Shown: piece after piece, positions 16,879 to 24,576 of the stretch
Layout: the number at the start of each line of letters is the position of its first letter
How positions within the stretch are numbered: position 1 is the stretch's first letter
Assembly: GCA_003222945.1 (NCBI GenBank)
Contig: QHXM01000068.1
Coordinates: forward strand, 1-48,622
From: Acidobacteriota bacterium
Lineage (GTDB): Bacteria > Acidobacteriota > Blastocatellia > Pyrinomonadales > Pyrinomonadaceae
Direction of reading: 5' to 3'
Length of the DNA stretch: 48,622 nucleotides
The notes under the pieces: model-generated
The model's input: only the letters and a program-made list of their open reading frames with translations
What the model was told of the DNA's origin: nothing
The model's database searches: none
Program-made: the position numbers and the translations under genes

Positions 16879-17364
16879 ATGTCAATCATAGGCATCGTCG
16901 CTGTGGATAGACAGGGAGCAATCGGGAGGCGCGGCTCAATCCCCTGGCACTATTCTGCGGACCTGAAATTCTTTAAGCAGCAGACTGTGGGGCACGCCTG
17001 CGTGATGGGCTATCGCACGTGGCTTACTCTTAAAAAGCCTCTGCCGAACCGGCTAAATATTGTCATGAGCCGCTCGGCTGAGATAGAGGGGCAAGAGTCC
17101 GTGATAGTGTTGAGAGATAAGCTGTCGGTCCTTTCGCTAAAGCCGTATCTCGCTTGCGACCTCTTCATAATCGGCGGCGAGCAGGTCTATAGAACTTTTC
17201 TAGGCGAGATTGAGCGATGGATTGTCACAGAGATTCCACTTGCGGTCACGGACACGGACACTTTCATGCCGAAGGACTATCTGCAAGGATTTCGGCCTTA
17301 CAGCTCACAGGAGCTTGAAGAGAACCTAAAGGTTACGTTTTATGAGAGAGGAGAGAAACGATGA
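16879..17364 (+). CDS. folA: Dihydrofolate reductase
   Basis: 161 residues, full length for the family. It reduces dihydrofolate to tetrahydrofolate with NADPH. Visible motifs are the N-terminal IGIVAVDRQGAIGRRGSIPW, the catalytic acid Asp28 in HYSADLKFF, GYRTWLTL with the NADPH-binding MSRSAEI region, and FIIGGEQVY. Its stop codon overlaps the next ATG (ATGA), so translation of the small exported protein downstream is coupled to folA, an unexpected pairing. No strong ribosome-binding site is visible ahead of ATG 16879. Confidence 0.96.
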   Translation: MSIIGIVAVDRQGAIGRRGSIPWHYSADLKFFKQQTVGHACVMGYRTWLTLKKPLPNRLNIVMSRSAEIEGQESVIVLRDKLSVLSLKPYLACDLFIIGGEQVYRTFLGEIERWIVTEIPLAVTDTDTFMPKDYLQGFRPYSSQELEENLKVTFYERGEKR

Positions 17365-17633
17365 AACAGTATCTTCTAATTAAACGCTTGGTAGCTGCGC
17401 TCCTGAGCATACTCATGCTGCTTGGAGTTATGGGAAGCGTAAGTTTTGCTCAACGCCGTCATAGAAGGCATCACCATAGCAGAAGGAGAGGAGCGCTCGT
17501 AGGCGGTGCTGTCGGAGGCGTTGGCGGTGCTTTAATCGGCGGCAAGAAAGGCGCAGTGATAGGAGCTGGAGCTGGCGCTGGCACAGGCTATATGGTTCAG
17601 CGACACCGAAACCGAAGGCATCGCAGGCACTAG
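17361..17633 (+). CDS. Small exported glycine-zipper protein with Arg/His-rich flanks
   Basis: 90 residues, with GGAGAG upstream and a start overlapping the folA stop. A signal peptide ends at SFAQ (about residue 30). The mature part begins RRHRRHHHSRRRG, continues with a glycine zipper (GGAVGGVGGALIGGKKGAVIGAG...), and ends RHRNRRHRRH. Glycine zippers of the YMGG type insert in or line membranes. The basic, His-rich ends recall the 13293 and 42698 genes. Function unknown; an envelope location is inferred. Confidence 0.8.
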   Translation: MKQYLLIKRLVAALLSILMLLGVMGSVSFAQRRHRRHHHSRRRGALVGGAVGGVGGALIGGKKGAVIGAGAGAGTGYMVQRHRNRRHRRH

Positions 17634-17680
17634 AGCGTAGTTAGCCAAGAGGAATTAATCGAAAAGGACAATGATAGGCA

Positions 17681-17719
17681 CGAAAGAGAACAGAGGGCAT
17701 GGCTCTCTGTTCTCTTTCG
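17681..17719. terminator. Perfect 15-bp hairpin, bidirectional terminator
   Basis: CGAAAGAGAACAGAG (17681-17695) pairs perfectly with 17705-17719 across a 9-nt loop. It lies between the folA operon and the convergent exported protease gene, about 48 bp after the last plus-strand stop. Confidence 0.75.
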
Positions 17720-17751
17720 CAGATTACTCTTTATGATAATACCTTTTGACT

Positions 17752-18465
17752 TTAAGGCGCGGAGTTATAGTCGTCAAGAAGCTTCTGTGCTCTTGCTCCC
17801 GGGCTAATCAGCGCGACCTTCTTCAACCAGTCGTAGCCGCTAAAGACTCCTACGACCTCTGCCTTGTCGTTATAGACGGGGCTGCCCGAATAGCCGTCGC
17901 GCACGTCAATCTTTGCAGACAAATACTGCAGGCCGCGAAACTCATACGGACCGGAAAAGACTCCGTGCCTGACCATCTTGTCGCCGAAGGGACGGGCTAC
18001 CAGAAGCAGCTTCTCGTTTTCGCTGGTCGTGGCCTGAAAGGCTGGCGCTTTGCCATGCTTCTGCTGGCACACGCGCAGGAGCGCAAGATCCGCGCTCTCA
18101 TCTACCTTGAGCACAGAGGCTTCGCACCCGCCTACATACGCTTTGACTTCAAGCTCGTCGTTGGCGCTGAAGCCTAACTGCGCTTTCTTCGAGATGCTCA
18201 ACTCGCCTGAAACAACGTGGTAGGCCGTCATCACCAATCCTTTGCCTACGAAGAAACCTGTGGCGTGACCGTTCGGGCCGTAGTCGAAAAGGGCTACAAA
18301 GCGTTGTAGAGCGTTCGGCCTCTTCTTGCTGAACTTCAGGTCCAGAGAGACAGAGTAACCCTCATGCCTTGTGACCGCTTCCGCCGGGTCGTCCGCAGCA
18401 GATTTTGGCGCGAAGGCAGAGGCTAACAGTAGGGCAGCGGCGAGGCTGCAAATTATCCTTTTCAT
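17752..18465 (-). CDS. Exported trypsin-like serine protease
   Basis: 237 residues with AAGGAG ahead of ATG 18463-18465. A signal peptide covers residues 1-24. The chymotrypsin/HtrA-type triad is visible as His83 (VMTAYHVV), Asp126 (ESADLALLRV) and Ser193 (DGYSGSPVYN). No PDZ domain is present, and the protein is short compared with DegP-type proteases, so it is a stand-alone periplasmic or secreted protease domain. Cys114 and Cys133 could form a disulphide. Substrate unknown. About 360 bp separate it from the upstream radical SAM gene, and it probably has its own promoter there. Confidence 0.88.
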   Translation of the reverse strand: MKRIICSLAAALLLASAFAPKSAADDPAEAVTRHEGYSVSLDLKFSKKRPNALQRFVALFDYGPNGHATGFFVGKGLVMTAYHVVSGELSISKKAQLGFSANDELEVKAYVGGCEASVLKVDESADLALLRVCQQKHGKAPAFQATTSENEKLLLVARPFGDKMVRHGVFSGPYEFRGLQYLSAKIDVRDGYSGSPVYNDKAEVVGVFSGYDWLKKVALISPGARAQKLLDDYNSAP

Positions 18466-18719
18466 TGGGTCTCCTTTTGAACGAATGAACGAGTTACAGT
18501 TCCGTGTGCGCCGGGAATCAGAAAAAAGTATGGCGGACTTTATGTTAGACAGAAGACCGAAACCGGGCGAGGGTATCGAAAGTGGACTAGGGCAAGATAT
18601 TCCTACCGAAAGTGAGTGTCAAGATTTTTTCGACTGCGACATCTGTTTTTTCGTTCAAGAGACGGACACGAGAACTTTACGAAGCTAAGCCGCAAGGAGA
18701 GCTTGGGGCCTTGGCCCGC
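18466..18719. other. Intergenic region without recognised gene
   Basis: 254 bases upstream of the protease gene, up to the terminator of the radical SAM gene. The small plus-strand open frame crossing it has no domain or signal. The region presumably holds the protease promoter, but no clear -10/-35 pair was found. Confidence 0.5.
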
Positions 18720-18780
18720 CTTCCTGATTTGAGAGATGGATGAGAAAGCTCTTACGCTCTTAATCTCTCAGGTCAGGAAG
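18720..18780 (-). terminator. Long imperfect hairpin after the radical SAM gene
   Basis: 18720-18737 and 18763-18780 pair at 16 of 18 positions (CTTCCTGA... with ...TCAGGAAG), about 45 bases after the radical SAM stop on the minus strand. Confidence 0.55.
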
Positions 18781-18824
18781 AGTTATTTACCCGCGCTCTT
18801 CATCCTTACTTCTGGTTTTGATAC

Positions 18825-19844
18825 CTACTGAAAATCCCTTACGTCCTTAAAGGGCGTCTCCCGGTCTGTAAAATCAGGGCGATAGTAGTGCGAAGCAGTA
18901 TCGTACTCCTGCATCCAGCCCTCTTCCATCCCCAACTCGTCGAGCATGGAGAGAGCGCGCAGCCATTCTGATTCTGTAATGCGACGCGAGAGCAAGGTAT
19001 AACGCGCGTCCGTTGCCGCACGGTTCGTGGCGTAGTATTGAGCCATCATTGAGACGGCCACGCGCTGGCTCAAACTGTCCCTGATCCATTCCAAAGACTC
19101 GCGCACGCCCGCCAGATCGTTCGGTAGAACCAGAAGGCGAATCACAAGGCCGCGCTTTAGAAGACCATCAGCGTCGAAGACCAACGAGTCGCCCATCTGC
19201 CTGTACATCTCCGCAATAGCGCGGCGCGCATGGTCCGAGTAGTTTCTGACCTTTGAGTATTCGTAGCCCGCCTCGTTCTCTGCATACTTCAAATCAGGAA
19301 GGTAAACGTCAACTATGCCGTCTAAGAGTCTCAGGACAGCGATTGAATCGTAAGCGTTCGTGTTATAGACGATTGGAAGATGAAGACCCGCGCGCGCGGC
19401 CAGCAAGATGGAGCGCGCCATCTGCGGGACAAAGTGTGTGGGCGAGACGAAGTTTATGTTATGACATCCGCGCGCCTGCAATTCGAGCATAATCTCCGCG
19501 AGTCGTTCGTGCGTAATCTCGTTCTTAATCTGTTCCTTATGCGCCTGTGAGATTTGATAGTTCTGGCAATAGACGCAGCGAAGGTTGCAATTGCCGAAGA
19601 AGATATTGCCAGCGCCGTGCTTGCCCACCAGTGCAGGCTCTTCGCCGAAGTGCTGCGTGTAGGAAGAGACAATCGGCAGGCGTCCTGAATAGCAACGTGC
19701 AAGCTCATTCTCCACACGGTTGTTACCGCAATCGAGTGGGCAGACCGTACAGTTATAAAGTAGCTTTTCAAGAGTTTCCACTCTCTTGGCAAGCTCACCC
19801 GATTCATACAAAGCCAAGTAATTTGGTTGATACTCTGTAGTCAT
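18825..19844 (-). CDS. Radical SAM protein, PflX-type (putative pyruvate formate-lyase activating enzyme-like)
   Basis: 339 residues preceded by AGGGG. The radical SAM motif is GNCNLRCVYC, with Cys86, Cys90 and Cys93 (CxxxCxxC) binding the 4Fe-4S cluster and SAM. An N-terminal cysteine group (C32, C35, C39, C51 in NCTVCPLDCG... RCYSG) is characteristic of the PflX subgroup and may hold a second metal site. Other family motifs are FGEEPALVGKHGAGNIFFG, NINFVSPTHF and VYNTNAYDS. The family is annotated as glycyl-radical-enzyme activating, but no pyruvate formate-lyase is nearby, so the true substrate is open. Cytoplasmic, monocistronic. Confidence 0.9.
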   Translation of the reverse strand: MTTEYQPNYLALYESGELAKRVETLEKLLYNCTVCPLDCGNNRVENELARCYSGRLPIVSSYTQHFGEEPALVGKHGAGNIFFGNCNLRCVYCQNYQISQAHKEQIKNEITHERLAEIMLELQARGCHNINFVSPTHFVPQMARSILLAARAGLHLPIVYNTNAYDSIAVLRLLDGIVDVYLPDLKYAENEAGYEYSKVRNYSDHARRAIAEMYRQMGDSLVFDADGLLKRGLVIRLLVLPNDLAGVRESLEWIRDSLSQRVAVSMMAQYYATNRAATDARYTLLSRRITESEWLRALSMLDELGMEEGWMQEYDTASHYYRPDFTDRETPFKDVRDFQ

Positions 19845-20106
19845 AATTACCCCTGATGCTAATCTAAAACAATCTTCAATGATGGTCTTAAAGAGCGCTT
19901 CCTTCTGGTGCGAGGGTATTAAATTGCTCTACCCTTTTTACCTTGGATACTCGTTTACCTCATCTACTGTCAAAAAGGCTTGACGGCTTTCTAGCCTACA
20001 TTTCGTGTCTTCTCTAAATGTTACTATTCCCCGTGCTGGCATCAAATTTCTATTAGCCTAAGCGTCCCGTGAGCTTTATTAGTAGAAACAAAGTTTACCA
20101 TAATAT

Positions 20107-20467
20107 TTGCTTCACTCATCCATCGGGGAATTCGAGTGCGCGGAGTTCTGTCGGATTCTTCAGGTAGTTGAAGATGTGTCGTCGAAGAAGAAGCGAATTT
20201 TTGAAACGCACCTGCCTTACTTGGCCGAGTTTTTCCCTTTGCGCGGCGAGGCCATCCGGTGGGAAGAGTTGCGCGATGTCGTGCCCGTGAACTACAACGG
20301 CGGCAGATTACGTGATTCACATTAACCCCTGGTAGAATCCTGTGGTCGAGATGCAGGCCACAGATCGCACACACCGCATAGGGCAAGTCTGCTATTCGTT
20401 CAACGATCCAGTGTTTCTTGGTACTATCCTGCCACTCATAGCAAGAAGAAACTCAAGCAACGAATGA
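20107..20467 (+). pseudogene. Remnant of a SNF2-family helicase (C-terminal motif region, interrupted)
   Basis: In one plus frame 20291-20467 reads TTTAADYVIHINPW, then a TAG stop (20333-20335), then NPVVEMQATDRTHRIGQ. This is the SNF2 helicase signature TAADYVIHxDPWWNPAVExQATDRAHRIGQ with the second Trp (TGG) changed to TAG. Upstream, in another frame (20107-20325), the product contains SSKKKRIFETHLPYLAEFF, which could be a remnant of the helicase segment before motif IV, but this is weak. Most of the gene is missing. It is a decayed fragment with a premature stop and a frame change. Confidence 0.7.
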
Positions 20468-20503
20468 AACAACTTTGTCAAAATAGCGACATTCGTGGCA
20501 CAC

Positions 20504-20509
20504 TATAAT
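20504..20509 (+). promoter_or_regulatory. Candidate -10 box (TATAAT) for the molybdenum hydroxylase operon
   Basis: A perfect TATAAT 184 bases before the first ATG of the operon, in the only AT-rich stretch of the upstream region. TTGTCA occurs upstream, but the 23-base spacing is too long for a standard -35. Confidence 0.35.
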
Positions 20510-20611
20510 GCTTCCCCCAAATTAAGAAGAGCGGTCTTTCGGCGACGACGTTTTGCCTTTCGTCTTAGCGCGAATATGAGCCAGGAGTATCTGCACAGAT
20601 GCGCCGATTTT

Positions 20612-20630
20612 GAGCGCGTCATTTGCGCTC
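20612..20630 (+). promoter_or_regulatory. Leader hairpin upstream of the molybdenum hydroxylase operon
   Basis: GAGCGC (20612-20617) and GCGCTC (20625-20630) form a perfect 6-bp GC stem with a 7-nt loop, followed by TTGTTTG. It lies in the inferred leader, 62 bases before the start. It is too small to match the molybdenum-cofactor RNA motif. Confidence 0.35.
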
Positions 20631-20692
20631 TTGTTTGATGCGTTCGTCTGTAAGCGGGCAACAATCAATATAGAAATTCGAGGAGCACATTT

Positions 20693-21424
20693 ATGGGATG
20701 GGAAACGGAATACGAAGGATTTCTTGCCATGCTCGACGAGGCTGACAGTGAGTTGTTAGCCACAGAGGGCGCAGGGAGTGAAGAGATAAAAGCCTTCTTA
20801 TCGGAAGACGGCGAAGCGCGTCGCCGCTTCCTGAAACAGGCTTTGATTGCGGGCGGAGGCGTAGCGGCAGCGAATTTACTCTTGAGCTATAGGTTGAATC
20901 TGTTCGCGCAAACTGTGGAGAGCATGGCGAGTCGTTCTTCATCTACTGTGGAGTCTGCGGTAACTATACCTATCACGCTCCGCGTCAACGGGAAGACACA
21001 CGCGCTAAACCTTGAGCCGCAGGTGACGCTGCTTGATGCAATTAGGGAGAGAACGGGGCTGACGGGATCGAAGAAGGGTTGTGATCGCGGCCAGTGCGGA
21101 GCGTGCACAGTCTTGGCGGACGGACATCGCATCAACTCCTGTCTGGCACTCGCAGCCGCTTACGACGGCGTTGAGATTACGACCATCGAAGGTTTAGCAA
21201 ACGGCGACCAATTGCACCCTTTGCAAGAGGCTTTCATCAAGCACGACGGATTCCAGTGCGGCTACTGTACGCCGGGCCAGATAATGTCCGCCGCAGGATT
21301 GTTAAAGGAGGGCTGCCCTACGGGAATGGGAGTGCGTGAGTGCATGAGCGGCAACATCTGTCGCTGTGGCGCATACAACGGCATCGTCGCAGCAATCGAA
21401 GAAGTAAGAGGCAGGCAGGCTTGA
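20693..21424 (+). CDS. Molybdenum hydroxylase 2Fe-2S subunit (xanthine/aldehyde oxidase family, Tat-exported)
   Basis: 243 residues with GAGGAG before ATG 20693. An N-terminal extension of about 85 residues carries a twin-arginine-like signal (RRRFLKQALIAGGGVAAANLL), as in periplasmic PaoA-type subunits. Residues from about 90 form the plant-type ferredoxin domain with GCDRGQCGACTV and a distal Cys. The second 2Fe-2S domain has FQCGYCTPGQ and GNICRCGAYNG. It passes electrons from the Mo centre to FAD. It is the first gene of a four-gene operon with the FAD, Moco and XdhC-MocA genes. The long stretch before the Tat motif (about 42 residues) is unusual. Confidence 0.93.
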   Translation: MGWETEYEGFLAMLDEADSELLATEGAGSEEIKAFLSEDGEARRRFLKQALIAGGGVAAANLLLSYRLNLFAQTVESMASRSSSTVESAVTIPITLRVNGKTHALNLEPQVTLLDAIRERTGLTGSKKGCDRGQCGACTVLADGHRINSCLALAAAYDGVEITTIEGLANGDQLHPLQEAFIKHDGFQCGYCTPGQIMSAAGLLKEGCPTGMGVRECMSGNICRCGAYNGIVAAIEEVRGRQA

Positions 21425-21496
21425 TTGCTCATCAATTCTAACGCGTGGGCAAGCCAGCCAGTAATGTTCAAAACCTTCGGAATAAGGTGGAAAGAG

Positions 21497-22495
21497 ATGA
21501 ATTCGTTTACATACAAACGCGCGGCCAACGAGGCCGAAGCAATAAGAGAGGTCGCAGACAACAGGAGCGCGAAATTCCTGGCGGGCGGCACGAATCTCAT
21601 TGATTTGATGAAGATGAATGTGCAGCAGCCCAGTGAGTTGGTTGACATCAATCGCCTCGCTCTTAAAAAGATTGAAAGCATTCCGACGGGACTTCGCATA
21701 GGTGCGCTCGCAACGAACAGCGAGGTGGCGAATAACAAGTTGGTGCAGGAGGGTTTCCCGGTGCTATCGGAAGCACTGCTTGCGGGCGCGTCGCCGCAAC
21801 TGAGGAACATGGCGACCGTGGGCGGTAATCTATTGCAGCGCACGCGATGCTACTACTTCATGGACACGGCCTTCCCCTGCAACAAGCGCGTGCCCGGTTC
21901 AGGCTGCCCTGCCATCCCGGGCTTCAATCGCATTCACGCAATCCTGGGCGCGAGCGAGCATTGCATCGCCACACATCCATCGGATATGTGCGTAGCGCTC
22001 GCAGCCCTTGATGCTGTCATTAGAGTCGAAGGTCCAAAGGGTGCGCGCTCGATTGCAATCACTGACTTTCATCGCTTGCCGGGCGACACGCCAGAAATTG
22101 ATACCAACTTGCAGCCAGACGAATTGATCGTCTCTGTTGATCTACCTTCGTCCGCCTTCGCAAAGCGGTCCGGCTATTTGAAGATCAGAGACCGCGCGCA
22201 ATATGCCTTCGCGCTCGTTTCGGTCGCGGCGGCGCTCGACATTAAGAATGGAAGGATAGAAGCAGCACGGATTGCGTTGGGCGGCGTGGCACACAAACCC
22301 TGGCGCTCTACGGAAGCAGAGAAAGTCTTAACGGGCGCGCAATCGAACGCGCAGACTTTCAAAGCGGCGGCTGAAGCAGCCTTGCGCGGCGCTGTGCCGC
22401 AGAATCACAACGCTTTCAAAGTGGAGCTTGCGAAGCGCGCGATTGTGAGAATCTTGAACGATGTGTCTGGTAGAAGAGTAGGAGGTGCGGCGTGA
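21497..22495 (+). CDS. Molybdenum hydroxylase FAD-binding subunit with PaoB-type 4Fe-4S segment
   Basis: 332 residues from ATG 21497, chosen because AAGGTGGAAAGAG precedes it and MNSFTYKRA is the usual family start; the frame is open to 21425. The FAD-pyrophosphate motifs are AKFLAGGTNLIDLMK and NMATVGGNLLQRTRC. The segment RTRCYYFMDTAFPCNKRVPGSGCP plus EHCIATHPSDMCVAL supplies the extra cysteines of the PaoB/YagS and 4-hydroxybenzoyl-CoA reductase subgroup, which binds a 4Fe-4S cluster. The C-terminal CO-dehydrogenase flavoprotein domain follows. The stop overlaps the next start (GTGA), so the subunits are co-translated. Confidence 0.92.
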   Translation: MNSFTYKRAANEAEAIREVADNRSAKFLAGGTNLIDLMKMNVQQPSELVDINRLALKKIESIPTGLRIGALATNSEVANNKLVQEGFPVLSEALLAGASPQLRNMATVGGNLLQRTRCYYFMDTAFPCNKRVPGSGCPAIPGFNRIHAILGASEHCIATHPSDMCVALAALDAVIRVEGPKGARSIAITDFHRLPGDTPEIDTNLQPDELIVSVDLPSSAFAKRSGYLKIRDRAQYAFALVSVAAALDIKNGRIEAARIALGGVAHKPWRSTEAEKVLTGAQSNAQTFKAAAEAALRGAVPQNHNAFKVELAKRAIVRILNDVSGRRVGGAA

Positions 22496-24576
22496 GCGCT
22501 AATCAACAGAGCAGTAAAGCTATGAATCAGAATAAAGGAGTCGTGGGTCAACCCATCAACCGCGTTGACGGGCGATTGAAAGTGACGGGCGGCGCGCGTT
22601 ACGCCGTCGAATATCCTATCGAGAATATGGCTTACGCCGCGCTCATCGGCTCGACCATCGCCAACGGTCGAATAAAGAGCATAGACACGAGCGAGGCCAG
22701 GAGAGTGCCGGGCGTGCTTCACATAATGACACACGAGAATGCGCCGAAACTGAAACCCGTAATGACGAACCCTGCGGAAGGCGACGCGGCGGGCAAGCGC
22801 GTTCCGCTTCAAAGCCCGAATGTTTATTACAGCGGGCAGTACATCGCTCTCGTCGTAGCAGAGACTCTGGAGCAGGCGCGACGCGCAGCAGACCTTTTGC
22901 GCGTCACTTACGACGAGCAGCCACCAGCCACGGACATGGATAAGGAGCGCGGGCGTGCTTACATTCCCAAACAAAAGGTCGCGGGCAAGCCTGCGGACAC
23001 GACGCGCGGAAACCCGGATGCGGGATTGAGCGCAGCGGCTGTGAAGGTTGACGAGATTTACCGCACGCCGACTGAACATCACAACCCAATGGAGCCGCAC
23101 GCGACGACAGCCGTTTGGGAGGGCGAGAGGCTTACCGTCTATGACGCCACGCAATACACCTATGGCGTGCGCCACGCTATGGCCGCGACCTTCGGCATTC
23201 CTGAAGAGAATGTTCGAGTCATCTGTAAATTCACTGGCGGAGGCTTCGGCTGCAAGGGAACTGTCTGGTCGCACGTCTCTCTTGCTGCTGCTGCGGCGCG
23301 TGAGGTGAAGCGACCCGTTAGACTCGCAACCACTCGCCAGCAGATGTTCGCAAACATGGGCCACCGCGCAGAGACCGAACAACGCGTAGTGCTCGGTGCA
23401 ACGAGCGACGGGAAACTTACAGCCATCATTCACGAAGGGCTTTCGCACAACTCCACCTACGACGAGTTCGTAGAGCCTTTCAGCAAGCCCACGCACATGA
23501 TGTACGCCTGCGAAAATTTCAGAGCTTCGCAGCGCTTAGTCTCGCTAAACGTTGGCACTCCAACTTACATGCGCGCGCCCGGCGAAACCTCCGGCATGTT
23601 CGCGCTTGAATCTGCGTTGGACGAGTTGGCTTATAAATTAAACATTGACCCGGTTCACCTGCGTCTAATCAACCACGCGGACACAGACCCTGACGAGAAA
23701 CTGCCCTGGTCCACAAAGCTCTTGAAAGAGTGTTACAAAACGGGCGCAGAGCGTTTCGGGTGGTCGCGGCGAAAACCCACGCCTGCGTCAATGCGCGACG
23801 GGCGTTATCTAGTAGGCATGGGTATGGCGAGCGCAGTCTATCCCGTCAATCACTTCCCGTCTTCTGCTCGCGTAATCATCAAGCAGGACGGCACGGCCAT
23901 CGCCGAGAGCAGCACGCATGATCTGGGCACGGGCGCTTACACCGTCTTGACGCAAGTCGCAGCAGACACTCTGGGATTGCCCGTCGAGCGCGTGCGAGTT
24001 CGACTCGCGCATTCGGACAATGCTGCGAAAGGCGAAACCTATCAGGCTATATTGACGCGCGCAGGGTTGAAGGAGGTCGAGGGCGACTTCGACATGCAGT
24101 TCAACGACCGTCAGAAGACTCACTCGTCGCATTCTTTCGGCGCGCATTTCGCGGAGGTGCGCGTTGACCCGGACTTTGGCGAAGTGCGTGTGACGCGCGC
24201 GACGAGCGTCTTCGACATAGGGCGCGTGATGAACATGAAGCTGGCAGAGTCACAGATGCGCGGAGGCGTCGTCATGGGAATCGGCATGGCCTTGATGGAA
24301 GAGACTGTGATTGATAAAAATTCAGGGCGCATTGTCAATCGTGACCTGGCGGAATATCACGTACCGGTCCATGCAGATGTGCCGCCGATTGACATAGTGC
24401 TTCTGGATAACTTCGACGAGTACGCAAGCCCCATAGGTGCTAAGGGTGCTGGCGAGATCGGAATTGTCGGCGCGGCTGCCGCGGTCGCCAACGCAATCTA
24501 TCACGCGACGAATGTTCGCGTGCGCGACCTTCCGATTACGCCCGACAAGTTGATCGGGAAGGGGGCGCTGGCATGA
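22492..24576 (+). CDS. Molybdenum hydroxylase Moco-binding subunit (PaoC/YagR-like) with an internal deletion
   Basis: 694 residues; GTG start with AGGAGG, overlapping the previous stop. Family motifs are in order: VGQPINRVDGRLKVTGGARYA, MEPHATTAVWEG, FTGGGFGCKG, YMRAPGETSG, STHDLGTGAYTVLTQVAAD, and KGAGEIGIVG with the catalytic Glu at about residue 655. At about residue 507 the sequence jumps from VRVRLAHSDNAA to KGETYQAILTRAGLK. In PaoC-type relatives the intervening ~45-50 residues contain the Gly/Ser-rich AGSGG segment near the pterin cofactor. The frame is kept. This may be a divergent subfamily or a deletion that disables the enzyme. Confidence 0.9.
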   Translation: MSANQQSSKAMNQNKGVVGQPINRVDGRLKVTGGARYAVEYPIENMAYAALIGSTIANGRIKSIDTSEARRVPGVLHIMTHENAPKLKPVMTNPAEGDAAGKRVPLQSPNVYYSGQYIALVVAETLEQARRAADLLRVTYDEQPPATDMDKERGRAYIPKQKVAGKPADTTRGNPDAGLSAAAVKVDEIYRTPTEHHNPMEPHATTAVWEGERLTVYDATQYTYGVRHAMAATFGIPEENVRVICKFTGGGFGCKGTVWSHVSLAAAAAREVKRPVRLATTRQQMFANMGHRAETEQRVVLGATSDGKLTAIIHEGLSHNSTYDEFVEPFSKPTHMMYACENFRASQRLVSLNVGTPTYMRAPGETSGMFALESALDELAYKLNIDPVHLRLINHADTDPDEKLPWSTKLLKECYKTGAERFGWSRRKPTPASMRDGRYLVGMGMASAVYPVNHFPSSARVIIKQDGTAIAESSTHDLGTGAYTVLTQVAADTLGLPVERVRVRLAHSDNAAKGETYQAILTRAGLKEVEGDFDMQFNDRQKTHSSHSFGAHFAEVRVDPDFGEVRVTRATSVFDIGRVMNMKLAESQMRGGVVMGIGMALMEETVIDKNSGRIVNRDLAEYHVPVHADVPPIDIVLLDNFDEYASPIGAKGAGEIGIVGAAAAVANAIYHATNVRVRDLPITPDKLIGKGALA

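Noticed and set aside
20042-20386. Minus-strand 114-codon frame with CxxC pairs (CAICG, CRRC)
   Set aside because: It is the complement of the SNF2 remnant and lacks a ribosome-binding site; the cysteine pattern looks fortuitous.
20497-20512. Possible sigma-54 promoter (TGGCAC followed by TGC)
   Set aside because: The spacing between GG and GC is one base too long for the strict -24/-12 rule.
22405-23496. A 363-codon minus-strand open frame opposite the Moco subunit
   Set aside because: It has no domain or ribosome-binding site and overlaps two well-supported operon genes on the other strand.
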